From Sphingobium xenophagum NBRC 107872 (GTDB lineage Bacteria > Pseudomonadota > Alphaproteobacteria > Sphingomonadales > Sphingomonadaceae), in assembly GCF_000367345.1 (NCBI RefSeq), contig NZ_BARE01000033.1, positions 1 to 63,719 of the forward strand: 63,719 nt of DNA, in the 5' to 3' direction. The translations under genes and the position numbers were made by a program. Below are positions 27,945-37,096 of this stretch, one piece after another; positions within the stretch are counted from its first letter, which is position 1, and the number at the start of each line of letters is the position of its first letter. The notes beneath the pieces are model-generated. The model ran no database searches and was not told the DNA's origin. It saw nothing but the letters and a program-made list of their open reading frames with translations.

Positions 27945-30617
27945 ATGACAGGGGGCAGCACAATCGTCGAGTTCTGGCGCGACGAATCAAGCGCAGCTAG
28001 CGACGCGTCGCAGGCGGATGACATTTTGCTTTTGAAACAGGCGTCTCTCAACATCGACGAAGATGATTCGGATGATGGCGCGGGCGATGGCTGGGTCAAA
28101 CGCATACGCGTGGGCTTGAGCCTGCTCGCGATCGGCTGGGTCGGCTTTGCCGGCTGGGCGATTTTCGCGACGGGCGACCTGCCCGGCGGCCCCTTGTTCT
28201 GGGCCAATGCCATCGCCACGCTGGTCGTCCCGCTCATCCTGCTGGGCCTCGCCTATCTGCTGTTGATGCGCAACAGCCGCGCCGAATCGCGCCGCTATCT
28301 CGACACTGCCCGCGCCCTGCGGACCGAAGCCGATCTGCTTGAACTGCGACTGGGACGGATCGCCACCCAGCTGGAAACCGCCCGTCAGTCGATGCAGCAG
28401 CAGGCCGAATTGCTCGACAGCTATGGCGCTGCGGCCAGCAGCAATATGGAGGCGTCCGCCGAACTGATCGCCAGCCGGTCCCAAGCAACGGTCGATCGCG
28501 CCGAATCGGCCGAGCGGGCAAGTGCTGCGCTGGTCGCCAAGATGGACTCGTTGATCGCCACGATCCCCGAACTGGAGGACCGCACCGGCCGGATGGCGGC
28601 GCAGATCATGGACAACGGCCATGCGCTGGCAGAACGAATCGACACATTGGAAGCGCGGCTTCACGCCCTGGCCGAATTGTCCGACGACGCCCGTGCCCGC
28701 ACCCTGTCCGCGACCAAGAGCCTGTCGAGCCAGCTGACGCAGCTTCAGGAATCGACCCGCGCCGCCAATGAGGAAGTGACGGGCATGGCGGAAATCGCCG
28801 CCGGACGGATCGATGCGACTGCCCAGAGCGCGCGGCAGGCGATGGACCGGACCCGTCAGGATGTGGAAATTCAGGCAGCCGCTCTCGCGACGCTGATCGA
28901 AACCGCCGAAACCGGCATCGCCAGCACCAGCGACACTGTACGCGCGGCCCTGATCGAGGATCTTGACCGGGCGCAGGCCGACCTGACCGCACGCCTCGAC
29001 GCTGCCTTGCGCAGCGTGCGCGCGACGATGGCAACGACCGACGAAGGCCTTTCGCGCCGCGCCGAACATCTCGAAGCGCTGGTCGCGGCGGCGCAATCGG
29101 GCATCGGTGACGTCAGCGAAACGACCCTGGCCACCTTGACGCGGGACATGGACGCGATCGAGAAGGATCTGCGCGAACGGCTCGACACCGCGCTGGCCCG
29201 CGCGCAGGAAGCATTGGCGCTGACCGAGGGCAATTTGTCGACCCAGTCGGCCGCGCTGGAATCTCTGGTCACCCGCTCACGCGACAGCCTCGACGCCATC
29301 GGCAGCGAGACGGTCACGGGTCTGGCCAACACGATCGGCGACGTGGAAAACCGCCTGCACCAGATGAACGAGGTCATGGCCGGGCAACATAGCCTGATGG
29401 CTGGTATCCAGTCGGGGCTGGACGAAACGATCACATCGACCCAGAATCGCTTTGCGACTCTGGAGGAAGTCGCGCTCGCCCGGAGCGAGAGGCTGACCGA
29501 AGCGCTTACGCGCCTGACCGCCGAAACCCAGCGCATCGACGGCGCATTGGCCAACGGAGGCGTGACCGCCGAAAAGCTGATCGGTTGTGCCGAAACCCTT
29601 CTCGTCGCCCTCGATTCGGGCGTGCGCGAACTGGACGAGACCTATCCCGCGGCACTGGAGCGGTTCGACGCCCGCTTGGAACAAAGCCGCGCTCTGCTGG
29701 GCCACACGACGCCCGAAATGGAGCGACTGGAAGCCATATCGCAGGCATTGGTCGGCCGGGCGGAAGAGGCCGAATCGATGCTGCGCGGCCAGGGCAGTCG
29801 CCTGACCGAATGGCTGGAAAGCACGCAGGGCGGGCTGGAGGCCAATCGCAATCTGGTCGAACGGCTGCGCGTCGCACTGGACGGCGCCCATCAGGATGCG
29901 ACCCGCATCACAGAAGGCGCCGGACCCTTGCTCGTCACCGCGTTGCTGCGCGTCAAGGATACGGCCGATCAGGCCGCCGAGCGTGCGCGTCAGGCGCTGG
30001 GCCGGACCATTCCCGAAGCCGCGCAGGCTCTGGCCGACGCCAGTGAACAGGCGATGCAGAACGCGATTGGAGACAAGGTCGCGGCGCAGATCGAACAGGT
30101 TGCGCGCGTCGCCGAAGAAGCCGTCAATGCCGCGCATCACGCGTCCGAGCGCCTGACGCGCCAGTTGCTGACCATCGCCGACACCAGCGCCAATGTCGAA
30201 CAGCGTATCGAGGAAGCGGAACGGGCGGCGGAAAATCGCGACCGCGACCATTTTGCCCGTCGCTCCGCGCTGCTGATCGAATCGCTCAACAGCACCGCGA
30301 TCGACGTCGCCAAGATCCTGTCGAACGACGTCACCGATTCAAGCTGGTCGGCCTATCTGAAGGGCGATCGCGGCGTATTCACCCGGCGCGCAGTCAAGCT
30401 GCTGGACGCAGGGGAATCGCGCGAGATTGCTCTCCATTACGACAATGACGCGGAATTCCGCGATCATGTGAACCGCTACATCCATGATTTTGAAGGCATG
30501 CTGCGGATCATCCTGTCGGCGCGTGACGGCAACGCGCTGGGCGTCGCCATTCTCTCGTCCGACATGGGCAAGCTCTATGTCGCGCTGGCGCAGGCGATCG
30601 AGCGGCTGCGCCAGTAA
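27945..30617 (+). CDS. TipN-like polarity protein, membrane-anchored coiled coil
   Basis: 890 residues: an acidic cytoplasmic N-terminus, two membrane helices (about 56-75 and 85-108), then a very long Ala/Glu/Arg-rich coiled coil (about 110-770) and a globular C-terminus of about 120 residues (SALLIESLNSTAIDVAKILS, YLKGDRGVFTRRAVKLLDAG, RYIHDFEGMLRIIL, LSSDMGKLYVALAQAIERL). Size, the two N-terminal helices and the conserved C-terminus match Caulobacter TipN, which marks the new pole and guides flagellum placement. I chose ATG 27945 because AGGA lies 8 bases upstream. It is divergent from the HPt-like gene. Confidence 0.78.
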   Translation: MTGGSTIVEFWRDESSAASDASQADDILLLKQASLNIDEDDSDDGAGDGWVKRIRVGLSLLAIGWVGFAGWAIFATGDLPGGPLFWANAIATLVVPLILLGLAYLLLMRNSRAESRRYLDTARALRTEADLLELRLGRIATQLETARQSMQQQAELLDSYGAAASSNMEASAELIASRSQATVDRAESAERASAALVAKMDSLIATIPELEDRTGRMAAQIMDNGHALAERIDTLEARLHALAELSDDARARTLSATKSLSSQLTQLQESTRAANEEVTGMAEIAAGRIDATAQSARQAMDRTRQDVEIQAAALATLIETAETGIASTSDTVRAALIEDLDRAQADLTARLDAALRSVRATMATTDEGLSRRAEHLEALVAAAQSGIGDVSETTLATLTRDMDAIEKDLRERLDTALARAQEALALTEGNLSTQSAALESLVTRSRDSLDAIGSETVTGLANTIGDVENRLHQMNEVMAGQHSLMAGIQSGLDETITSTQNRFATLEEVALARSERLTEALTRLTAETQRIDGALANGGVTAEKLIGCAETLLVALDSGVRELDETYPAALERFDARLEQSRALLGHTTPEMERLEAISQALVGRAEEAESMLRGQGSRLTEWLESTQGGLEANRNLVERLRVALDGAHQDATRITEGAGPLLVTALLRVKDTADQAAERARQALGRTIPEAAQALADASEQAMQNAIGDKVAAQIEQVARVAEEAVNAAHHASERLTRQLLTIADTSANVEQRIEEAERAAENRDRDHFARRSALLIESLNSTAIDVAKILSNDVTDSSWSAYLKGDRGVFTRRAVKLLDAGESREIALHYDNDAEFRDHVNRYIHDFEGMLRIILSARDGNALGVAILSSDMGKLYVALAQAIERLRQ

Positions 30618-30621
30618 CGGA

Positions 30622-30647
30622 CGCGCGCCGATTGATCCCGGCGCGCG
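30622..30647. terminator. Perfect 9-bp hairpin between convergent genes
   Basis: CGCGCGCCG (30622-30630) and CGGCGCGCG (30639-30647) are exact arms around ATTGATCC, between the TipN-like stop and the DUF1467 stop. No U-tract follows. Confidence 0.5.
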
Positions 30648-30683
30648 CTTCGACATCAGGATCGGGGCTTAATCCCCAAACCG

Positions 30684-30953
30684 TCAATTCTGGTGGGTAT
30701 AGCCTGGCAGCATGTCCAGCGTGATCCAGCCCTGCACATAATTGGCGTAATAGAGACCGAACAGCAGTCCTGACAGAATGGTCGCGCGAAGCACCACCAC
30801 GCCGGGCCTGAAATTGCTGGGCGCGCTATCCGCCTGCCCCTTGAGCAACTGCTCGCCCGTCTCGTCGGGCGTGCGGATGCCAAAGGGCAGCATGATGAAC
30901 GCGCTGATCACCCAGAACAGCACATAGATGGCGAAGATGGCGTAAAGATTCAT
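30684..30953 (-). CDS. DUF1467 family small membrane protein
   Basis: 89 residues with two membrane helices (YAIFAIYVLFWVISAFIMLP and VVLRATILSGLLFGLYYANY) joined by a loop with PFGIRTPDETGEQLLKGQ, the recognisable core of the alphaproteobacterial DUF1467 family. It is the last gene of the long nuo-birA-coaX-RNase J run, 9 bases after the RNase J stop. The function is unknown. Confidence 0.85.
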   Translation of the reverse strand: MNLYAIFAIYVLFWVISAFIMLPFGIRTPDETGEQLLKGQADSAPSNFRPGVVVLRATILSGLLFGLYYANYVQGWITLDMLPGYTHQN

Positions 30954-30962
30954 ACGGGCGAT

Positions 30963-32600
30963 TTAGGCCCGAATGAGCAACACGTCCACAATCGGTTTTT
31001 TGCCGGTCCAGCGCGTCGCCGCGCGGCGTACGGCCAGGCGGATACGCTCACGCACCGCCTCTTCCTCATGCGATCCCTTGGCAATCACGTCCGCAGCATC
31101 ATCCGCCGCTTCGGCCAGGAAGTCCGCCTTGTCCTCTTCCACCGGAACGCCCTGCGTCCGCAGCGTCGGTCGACCAATCAGCCTTCCTTTGGCATCGAGC
31201 GCGACGGCTACACTGATCTGGCCATGCAGACCCAGCTTGCGCCGCTCGTTCATGGTCGCACCTTCCGCTGGCAGGATGACGTCGCCATCCAGCACCAGTC
31301 GACCGACCTCTTCCCGCCCAATGATCGCCGGTGCGCCCGGCGCCAGCCGCAGCAGATCACCATTGGACTGCACCACCGCATTGGGGATGCCCGTCGCCAG
31401 GCCAAGCCGCGCCTGTTCGGCCATATGCCGTCGTTCGCCATGGACCGGCAGCAATATTTCGGGCCGTATCCAGCGATACATGGCTTCCAGTTCAGGACGC
31501 CCCGGATGTCCCGACACATGGACTTCGGCCTGCCGGTCCGTCACCATCACGATATTTTTCGCCGCAAGCGCGTTCTGGATGCGCCCGATCGCGATTTCAT
31601 TGCCGGGGATCTGCTTGGACGAAAAGACGACCAGGTCACCGTCGGTCAGCTTGATCGGATGGCTGTCGAATGCGATGCGCGCAAGTGCGGCGCGTGCCTC
31701 CCCCTGACCGCCGGTGGCGATGATCATCACCTCATCGCGCGGCAGTTTCATCGCATCGTCCCAGTCGACCGTCGGCGGAAAATCCTTGAGATAGCCGCTG
31801 GCCTTGGCCATGCCGATGATCCGGTCGAGCGAGCGGCCCGCGACGCACACCTTGCGCCCCATCGCCGTCGCCACTTCGCCCAGCGTCTGAACGCGCGCGG
31901 CATTGGACGCAAAGGTGGTGACGAGCACCCGCCCCCTGGCCCCCTCTATCGCCTGCATCAGCCCTTCGCGGACATCGCCTTCGGAACCGCTGGCCTTGTC
32001 ATTGAACACATTGGTGCTGTCGCATACCAGCGCCAGCACGCCCTGATCGCCCACCGCCGTCAACTGTTCCGGGGTCGAGGGGACGCCGAGCAGCGGCTGA
32101 TCGTCCAGCTTCCAGTCGCCGGTATGGAATATGCGGCCATAGGGCGTATCGATGACCAGCGCATTGCCTTCCGGGATGGAATGCGCCAGCGGCATGTAAC
32201 GGAAGCCGAACGGCCCCAGTTCGAAGCTGCCTTCATTGGGAATGACGTGAAGCTTGACCTCCTTGGTCAGCCCCTCTTCCTCCAGCTTCAGGCGGATAAG
32301 GCCGGCGGTAAACGGCGTCGCATAGAGCGGCACGCCCAGGTCGGCCGCCAGATAGGGGATCGCGCCGATATGGTCCTCATGCCCGTGGGTCAGCACGATG
32401 CCGAGCAGATCCTTGCGCCGTTCCTCGATAAAGCTGAGGTCCGGCAGCACCAGTTCGATGCCCGGATAATTGGGATCGCCAAAGGTCATGCCGAGATCGA
32501 CCATCACCCATTTGCCCTGGCATCCATATAGATTGACGTTCATGCCAATCTCGCCCGACCCGCCCAGGGCCAGGAAGAGCAGCTCATCTTTGGGTTTCAT
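30963..32600 (-). CDS. Ribonuclease J
   Basis: Metallo-beta-lactamase/beta-CASP ribonuclease with endo- and 5'-exonuclease activity in RNA turnover and rRNA maturation. The 545-residue protein starts in the family manner (FLALGGSGEIGMNVNLYG) and has the zinc motif LTHGHEDHIGAIPYL, the Asp/His motifs in IFHTGDWKLD and VCDSTNVF, the beta-CASP segments (ATGGQGEARAALARIA, HVSGHPGRPELEAMYRWIRP) and a C-terminal domain. The start overlaps the coaX stop (TAATG). Confidence 0.95.
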   Translation of the reverse strand: MKPKDELLFLALGGSGEIGMNVNLYGCQGKWVMVDLGMTFGDPNYPGIELVLPDLSFIEERRKDLLGIVLTHGHEDHIGAIPYLAADLGVPLYATPFTAGLIRLKLEEEGLTKEVKLHVIPNEGSFELGPFGFRYMPLAHSIPEGNALVIDTPYGRIFHTGDWKLDDQPLLGVPSTPEQLTAVGDQGVLALVCDSTNVFNDKASGSEGDVREGLMQAIEGARGRVLVTTFASNAARVQTLGEVATAMGRKVCVAGRSLDRIIGMAKASGYLKDFPPTVDWDDAMKLPRDEVMIIATGGQGEARAALARIAFDSHPIKLTDGDLVVFSSKQIPGNEIAIGRIQNALAAKNIVMVTDRQAEVHVSGHPGRPELEAMYRWIRPEILLPVHGERRHMAEQARLGLATGIPNAVVQSNGDLLRLAPGAPAIIGREEVGRLVLDGDVILPAEGATMNERRKLGLHGQISVAVALDAKGRLIGRPTLRTQGVPVEEDKADFLAEAADDAADVIAKGSHEEEAVRERIRLAVRRAATRWTGKKPIVDVLLIRA

Positions 32601-33379
32601 TACGCTTGTAAACTCCGTTCGTGCATCAGCGCGAGGCCCTGAACCGTCAGGTCCGGCGCGATCGCATCGAAAATATCGCTATTGTCATTGAAGAGGACCG
32701 CCAGGCCCCCTGTCGAAATCACTCTGGTCGGGCGGCCGATTTCGGCCCTCATCCGGGCGACCAGCCCTTCCATCATGGCTACATAGCCCCAAAATACACC
32801 AATATGCATCTGCGCTTCGGTCGTGCGACCGATGACCGATCGATTTTCCGGCGGCGCGATCGCGATCTTGGGCAGCTTCGCCGCCGCGGCGACCAACGCA
32901 TCGAGCGACAGGTTGATCCCCGGCGCGATGATCCCGCCCTTATAGGCGCCGCTATAATCGACAACGTCGAATGTCGTCGCGGTGCCAAAATCGATGACGA
33001 TCAGGTCGCCTGCATAAAGATGGTGCGCGGCAATGGCGTTTACAACCCGGTCAGCGCCCACCGATCCCGGTTCGGCCACGTCCAGTTCGATGCCCCAATC
33101 AACCGGCGGCTGTCCCGCAACCAGAGGAGTCGTCTTGAAATATTTTTCCGCCAGCACCTGCAAATTATGCAGCGCGCGCGGCACGACCGTCGCGATGATC
33201 ACGGCATGGACGTCCGTGATCTTATAGCCTTCCAGCATCAGCAACTGGTTGAGCCACACCGCATATTCGTCCGCCGTACGGCGCGGATCGGTCGCGATCC
33301 GCCAGCGCGCGCGAATGTCCCGCCCTTCGAGTAGCGCGAAAACCACATTGGTGTTACCCGCGTCGATCGCGAGGAGCAT
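32600..33379 (-). CDS. coaX: Type III pantothenate kinase
   Basis: First step of coenzyme A synthesis. The 259-residue protein has the phosphate-binding loop [30 protein letters not shown], the catalytic region [14 protein letters not shown] and [15 protein letters not shown], and [12 protein letters not shown], all diagnostic of CoaX, which is common in alphaproteobacteria. It lies between birA and the RNase J gene with almost no spacing. Confidence 0.96.
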   Translation of the reverse strand: MLLAIDAGNTNVVFALLEGRDIRARWRIATDPRRTADEYAVWLNQLLMLEGYKITDVHAVIIATVVPRALHNLQVLAEKYFKTTPLVAGQPPVDWGIELDVAEPGSVGADRVVNAIAAHHLYAGDLIVIDFGTATTFDVVDYSGAYKGGIIAPGINLSLDALVAAAAKLPKIAIAPPENRSVIGRTTEAQMHIGVFWGYVAMMEGLVARMRAEIGRPTRVISTGGLAVLFNDNSDIFDAIAPDLTVQGLALMHERSLQA

Positions 33380-33393
33380 GGCCGGTCCTTGGT

Positions 33394-34098
33394 TCAGGTG
33401 AGAAATATGTCGCCCGCGTGAATGGCACGGCTGTGTCCGTTCGCCAAGCGCAGGATCAACATGCCCTGCTGGTCGAGCGTATCAAATGCCCCCTCGACGC
33501 TCTCGCCATCGGCTTGAACCACCCGCATGGGCGTGCCGGTCGGGTGTGCGTTCAACAGCCAGTGCGTCCGCACCGGGTCCAGCCCCTGCGCGCGCCAGAT
33601 CGCAAGCCAATGGGCGAACAGTTGCGCCAGTCGCTCCATCAGCGCACCAGCGTCAGCATCCTTGGCGCCCTGCGCCAAAAGGCTGGTGACCGGACGATCC
33701 AGCCCGCGGGGATAATCGGTGACATTGATGCCGATCCCCACGACGATCGCATCACCGGCCCGCTCCAGCAAAATGCCAGCGATCTTTGCGCCATCGACCA
33801 ATATGTCATTGGGCCATTTGATCCGCGCCTGCCCTGCGCAGAGTGGCGCGACAAGCGCGTGAACTGCATTGGCCGCGACCAGCGCCAGCGTATGCGGCAT
33901 GGGGTCACTCGCGCGCAGCCGGACCAATGCGGAACAATAGAGATTGCCAACCGGGCTTTCCCAGCCCCGGCCCATCCGTCCCTTGCCGCCCGTCTGCCGC
34001 CCCGCGCGCAGCCAGATGCCGTCCGGCGCGCCCTGCTCCGCCAATGCCAGCATATCGGCATTGGTGGAGCCGGTCTCCGCGACGAAGCGAATGGTCAG
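33394..34098 (-). CDS. birA: Biotin--[acetyl-CoA-carboxylase] ligase, apparent CTG start
   Basis: Attaches biotin to carboxylase carrier proteins; it has no DNA-binding domain. Motifs: ETGSTNAD at the N-terminus, [16 protein letters not shown] for biotinyl-AMP, and [20 protein letters not shown]. The first ATG/GTG/TTG in frame (34053) lies after the essential STN motif. The frame continues upstream without one, reading [18 protein letters not shown] at 34098 overlaps the nuoN stop as CTGA, mirroring the ATGA overlaps used throughout this region, so CTG (or ATT at 34092) is the likely start, giving about 234 residues. A sequence error is the alternative. Confidence 0.85.
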   Translation of the reverse strand: MTIRFVAETGSTNADMLALAEQGAPDGIWLRAGRQTGGKGRMGRGWESPVGNLYCSALVRLRASDPMPHTLALVAANAVHALVAPLCAGQARIKWPNDILVDGAKIAGILLERAGDAIVVGIGINVTDYPRGLDRPVTSLLAQGAKDADAGALMERLAQLFAHWLAIWRAQGLDPVRTHWLLNAHPTGTPMRVVQADGESVEGAFDTLDQQGMLILRLANGHSRAIHAGDIFLT

Positions 34099-35531
34099 AA
34101 CAGGGACGCCGCAGCGGCGGCGCTCGCCTGATCCAGTAGGGGGTTGAGCAGATAGCCCATGACGATGACCACGGCGCAGGCAGTCAGGACGATATTTTCA
34201 ACTGCCCCGCCCTTCGCCTCATAGGCGCCGGTCGGCTCATCGAAATAGATCGTCTTGATGATCTTGAGATAATAGAAAGCGCCAATCACCGACGCTGCGA
34301 TGCCGAACGCCGCCAGCGCGGTCAGACCAGACGCCACCGCCGCATCGAACACCAGGAACTTGGCCCAGAAACCGAACAGCGGCGGAATACCGGCCATGGA
34401 GAACATGAAGATCGCAAATCCGGCCGCCAGCCCTTTGCGCGACTGCGACAGCCCCGCGAGGCTGGCGATCGTCTCGACCGGCTTGCCGTCGGCGTCGCGC
34501 ATCTGAAGGATGCAGGCGAACGCGCCAATCGTCATCACGACATAGATCGCCATATAGCTCATGGTCGCGGCAACACCTGCGGGCGTCCCAGCGGCCAGGC
34601 CGATCAAGGCGAAGCCCACATTGTTGATCGAGGAATAGGCCATCAGCCGCTTGATATTGCTCTGGCCGATTGCCGCGACCGCGCCGAACAGGATGGAAGC
34701 GAGCGCGACGAAGATCACGATCTGCTGCCAGTCCATACCCGCCGGGCCCAGCGCCTCGATCGCGACGCGGACGGTCAGGCCCATGGCCGCAACCTTGGGC
34801 GCGCTGGCAAAGAAGGTCGTCACCGGCGTTGGCGCGCCTTCATAGACGTCCGGGGTCCACATATGGAACGGCACGGCGCTGATCTTGAACGCGAGACCCG
34901 CCAGCACGAACACCAGGCCGAACAATTCGCCCTTGCCCACGCCATCGCCCAGCGCAACGGCAATGCCATCAAACGCGGTGCTGCCGGTAAAACCATAGAG
35001 CAGCGAGATACCATAGAGCAGGATACCGCTGGCCAGCGAACCCAGCACGAAATATTTAAGGCCCGCTTCGGACGAACGCCCGTCCTGCCGCATGAAGCTC
35101 GCAAGAACATAGGAGGCCAGGCTGTTCATTTCGAGGCCGACATAAAGAGTCAGCATGTCGCCCGCCGACACCATCATGCCCATGCCGATCGCGGCAAACA
35201 GGATCAGGATCGGATATTCAGGCCGCAGCGCGCTGTCGGTAGAAAAGAAGCGCGGCGCAAGCAGGATAGCCACGGCGGCCGCCGCGTAGATCAGCGCCTT
35301 GGCATAGACGGAGAAAGCATCGGCACGGACCAGGCCGTCAAATGCATCCGGCCCATGGGCGATCGTGCTGGACAGCGCCACACCCGCAACGATCAGCGTC
35401 AGCACTGACAATGCGTTGACAATCCGTGCGGTGCCATCGCCGCCAAAAGCAGCCACCATCAGCAGGATCAGGCCGCCGGCCGTCAAAATCAGTTCCGGCA
35501 GGACTGCCAGAAGGGAAGCGGAGTCGATCAT
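34095..35531 (-). CDS. nuoN: NADH:quinone oxidoreductase subunit N
   Basis: Antiporter-like proton-translocating subunit of complex I. The 478-residue polytopic membrane protein has the family segments LYVGLEMNSLASYVLASF (Glu in TM5), KYFVLGSLASGILLYG, FHMWTPDVYEGAPTPVT and NIKRLMAYSSINNVGFALIG. The start overlaps the nuoM stop (TGATG) and the stop overlaps the birA start. It is the last nuo gene of the operon. Confidence 0.96.
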   Translation of the reverse strand: MIDSASLLAVLPELILTAGGLILLMVAAFGGDGTARIVNALSVLTLIVAGVALSSTIAHGPDAFDGLVRADAFSVYAKALIYAAAAVAILLAPRFFSTDSALRPEYPILILFAAIGMGMMVSAGDMLTLYVGLEMNSLASYVLASFMRQDGRSSEAGLKYFVLGSLASGILLYGISLLYGFTGSTAFDGIAVALGDGVGKGELFGLVFVLAGLAFKISAVPFHMWTPDVYEGAPTPVTTFFASAPKVAAMGLTVRVAIEALGPAGMDWQQIVIFVALASILFGAVAAIGQSNIKRLMAYSSINNVGFALIGLAAGTPAGVAATMSYMAIYVVMTIGAFACILQMRDADGKPVETIASLAGLSQSRKGLAAGFAIFMFSMAGIPPLFGFWAKFLVFDAAVASGLTALAAFGIAASVIGAFYYLKIIKTIYFDEPTGAYEAKGGAVENIVLTACAVVIVMGYLLNPLLDQASAAAAASLF

Positions 35532-37096
35532 CAGTGCGCCTCCCCGTGCGCAGGAGCTTCTTCGTGATGGGCACCTTCATGCGCTTCGCCCGCAGGCTTG
35601 GGCGCACCCATCTTGATCTTGGAATCACCGGCCGGCGCGGCTGGCGCCAGGCGGGCTTCGAGTGCGTGAATATCCGGGCGCATGGGCTTGAGGAAGCTTT
35701 CGGGATAGACCCCCATCCACAGCACCACGGCAGCGATCGGCGCAAGCAGCCAGATTTCGCGACCCGACAGGTCCGGCATCGCGGCGGCATCGGCATTGAC
35801 CTGCTCGCCGTAGCAGATGCGGCGATAGAGGTAGAGCATATAGGCCGCGCCCAGGATGATACCCGTGGTGCAGATCAGCGCCACCCAGCTCGATGCCTGA
35901 TAGATGCCCATCAGCGACAGAAATTCGCCGACGAAGTTGGACGTGCCGGGCAGGCCCACCGATGCCATGGTAAAGAACAGGAACAGCATGGCGTAGCGCG
36001 GCATGTTGATTGACAGGCCACCGTAACGGGCAATCTCGCGCGTGTGCAGCCGGTCGTAGATGACGCCTACGCACAGGAACAGCGCGCCCGCGACCAGACC
36101 ATGGCCCAGCATCACCATCATCGCGCCTTCGATGCCCGCCTGATTGAAGGCGAACAGGCCGACCGTGACGATCGCCATATGCGCGACGGACGAATAGGCG
36201 ATCAGCTTCTTCATGTCCGACTGAACAAGCGCGACGAGCGAGGTGTAAACCACCGCGACCATCGACAGACCCCAGACCAGCGGCGCAAGCTGCGCCGAGG
36301 CTTCGGGGAACATCGGCAGCGAAAAGCGGATGAAGCCGTATCCGCCCATCTTCAGCAGCACGCCTGCCAGAATGACGGAACCGGCCGTCGGCGCCTGAAC
36401 GTGCGCGTCGGGCAGCCAGGTGTGGACCGGCCACATCGGCATCTTGACCGCGAAGCTGGCGAAGAAAGCCAGGAACAGCCAGGTCTGGATATGCGGATCG
36501 AAATTATACGCCATCAGCACGGGGATGTCGGTCGTGCCTGCTTCATGCACCATCCACATCATCGCGATCAGCATCAGCACCGATCCGAACAATGTGTAGA
36601 GGAAGAATTTATAGCTGGCGTAAATCCGGTCAGCACCGCCCCAGATGCCGATGATCAGATACATCGGGATCAGGCCGGCTTCGAACATGATGTAGAAAAG
36701 ATAGAGATCCTGCGCCGTAAAGACGCCGATCATCAGCACCTCCATGAACAGGAAGGCCGCCATATATTCGCCCACGCGCTTTTCAATCGCGTTCCAGCTG
36801 GCGCCGATGCAGATCGGCATCAGGAACACCGTCAGCGCAATCAGCATCAGGGCAATGCCGTCAATACCCAGCGCCCAGGCGAATTTGCCGAAGATCGGCG
36901 CATATTCCTGAAACTGCCATTGCGCGCCGCTGCCCGACTGGTCGAACTGCGCCCACAGGGCCATGCCCAGGACGAAATCGACCAGAGTGGCGATCAATGC
37001 GATCCAGCGCGCGCTGTTCGCGCCGACGAACAGACAGGCGATGGCCCCCGCCATCGGCACTGCCATCATCAGGGAAAGGATGGGGAAGCCGTCCAT
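35531..37096 (-). CDS. nuoM: NADH:quinone oxidoreductase subunit M
   Basis: Antiporter-like proton-translocating subunit of complex I. The 521-residue protein has LYFIMFEAGLIPMYLIIGIWG, MPMWPVHTWLPDAHVQAPTAGS and DMKKLIAYSSVAHMA, the signatures of NuoM. Its last about 45 residues form a soluble tail rich in Ala, Pro and Lys and ending in a His/Glu run (GEAHEGAHHEEAPAHGEAH). ATG 37096 overlaps the nuoL TAA stop by one base and was preferred to ATG 37114. Confidence 0.96.
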   Translation of the reverse strand: MDGFPILSLMMAVPMAGAIACLFVGANSARWIALIATLVDFVLGMALWAQFDQSGSGAQWQFQEYAPIFGKFAWALGIDGIALMLIALTVFLMPICIGASWNAIEKRVGEYMAAFLFMEVLMIGVFTAQDLYLFYIMFEAGLIPMYLIIGIWGGADRIYASYKFFLYTLFGSVLMLIAMMWMVHEAGTTDIPVLMAYNFDPHIQTWLFLAFFASFAVKMPMWPVHTWLPDAHVQAPTAGSVILAGVLLKMGGYGFIRFSLPMFPEASAQLAPLVWGLSMVAVVYTSLVALVQSDMKKLIAYSSVAHMAIVTVGLFAFNQAGIEGAMMVMLGHGLVAGALFLCVGVIYDRLHTREIARYGGLSINMPRYAMLFLFFTMASVGLPGTSNFVGEFLSLMGIYQASSWVALICTTGIILGAAYMLYLYRRICYGEQVNADAAAMPDLSGREIWLLAPIAAVVLWMGVYPESFLKPMRPDIHALEARLAPAAPAGDSKIKMGAPKPAGEAHEGAHHEEAPAHGEAH

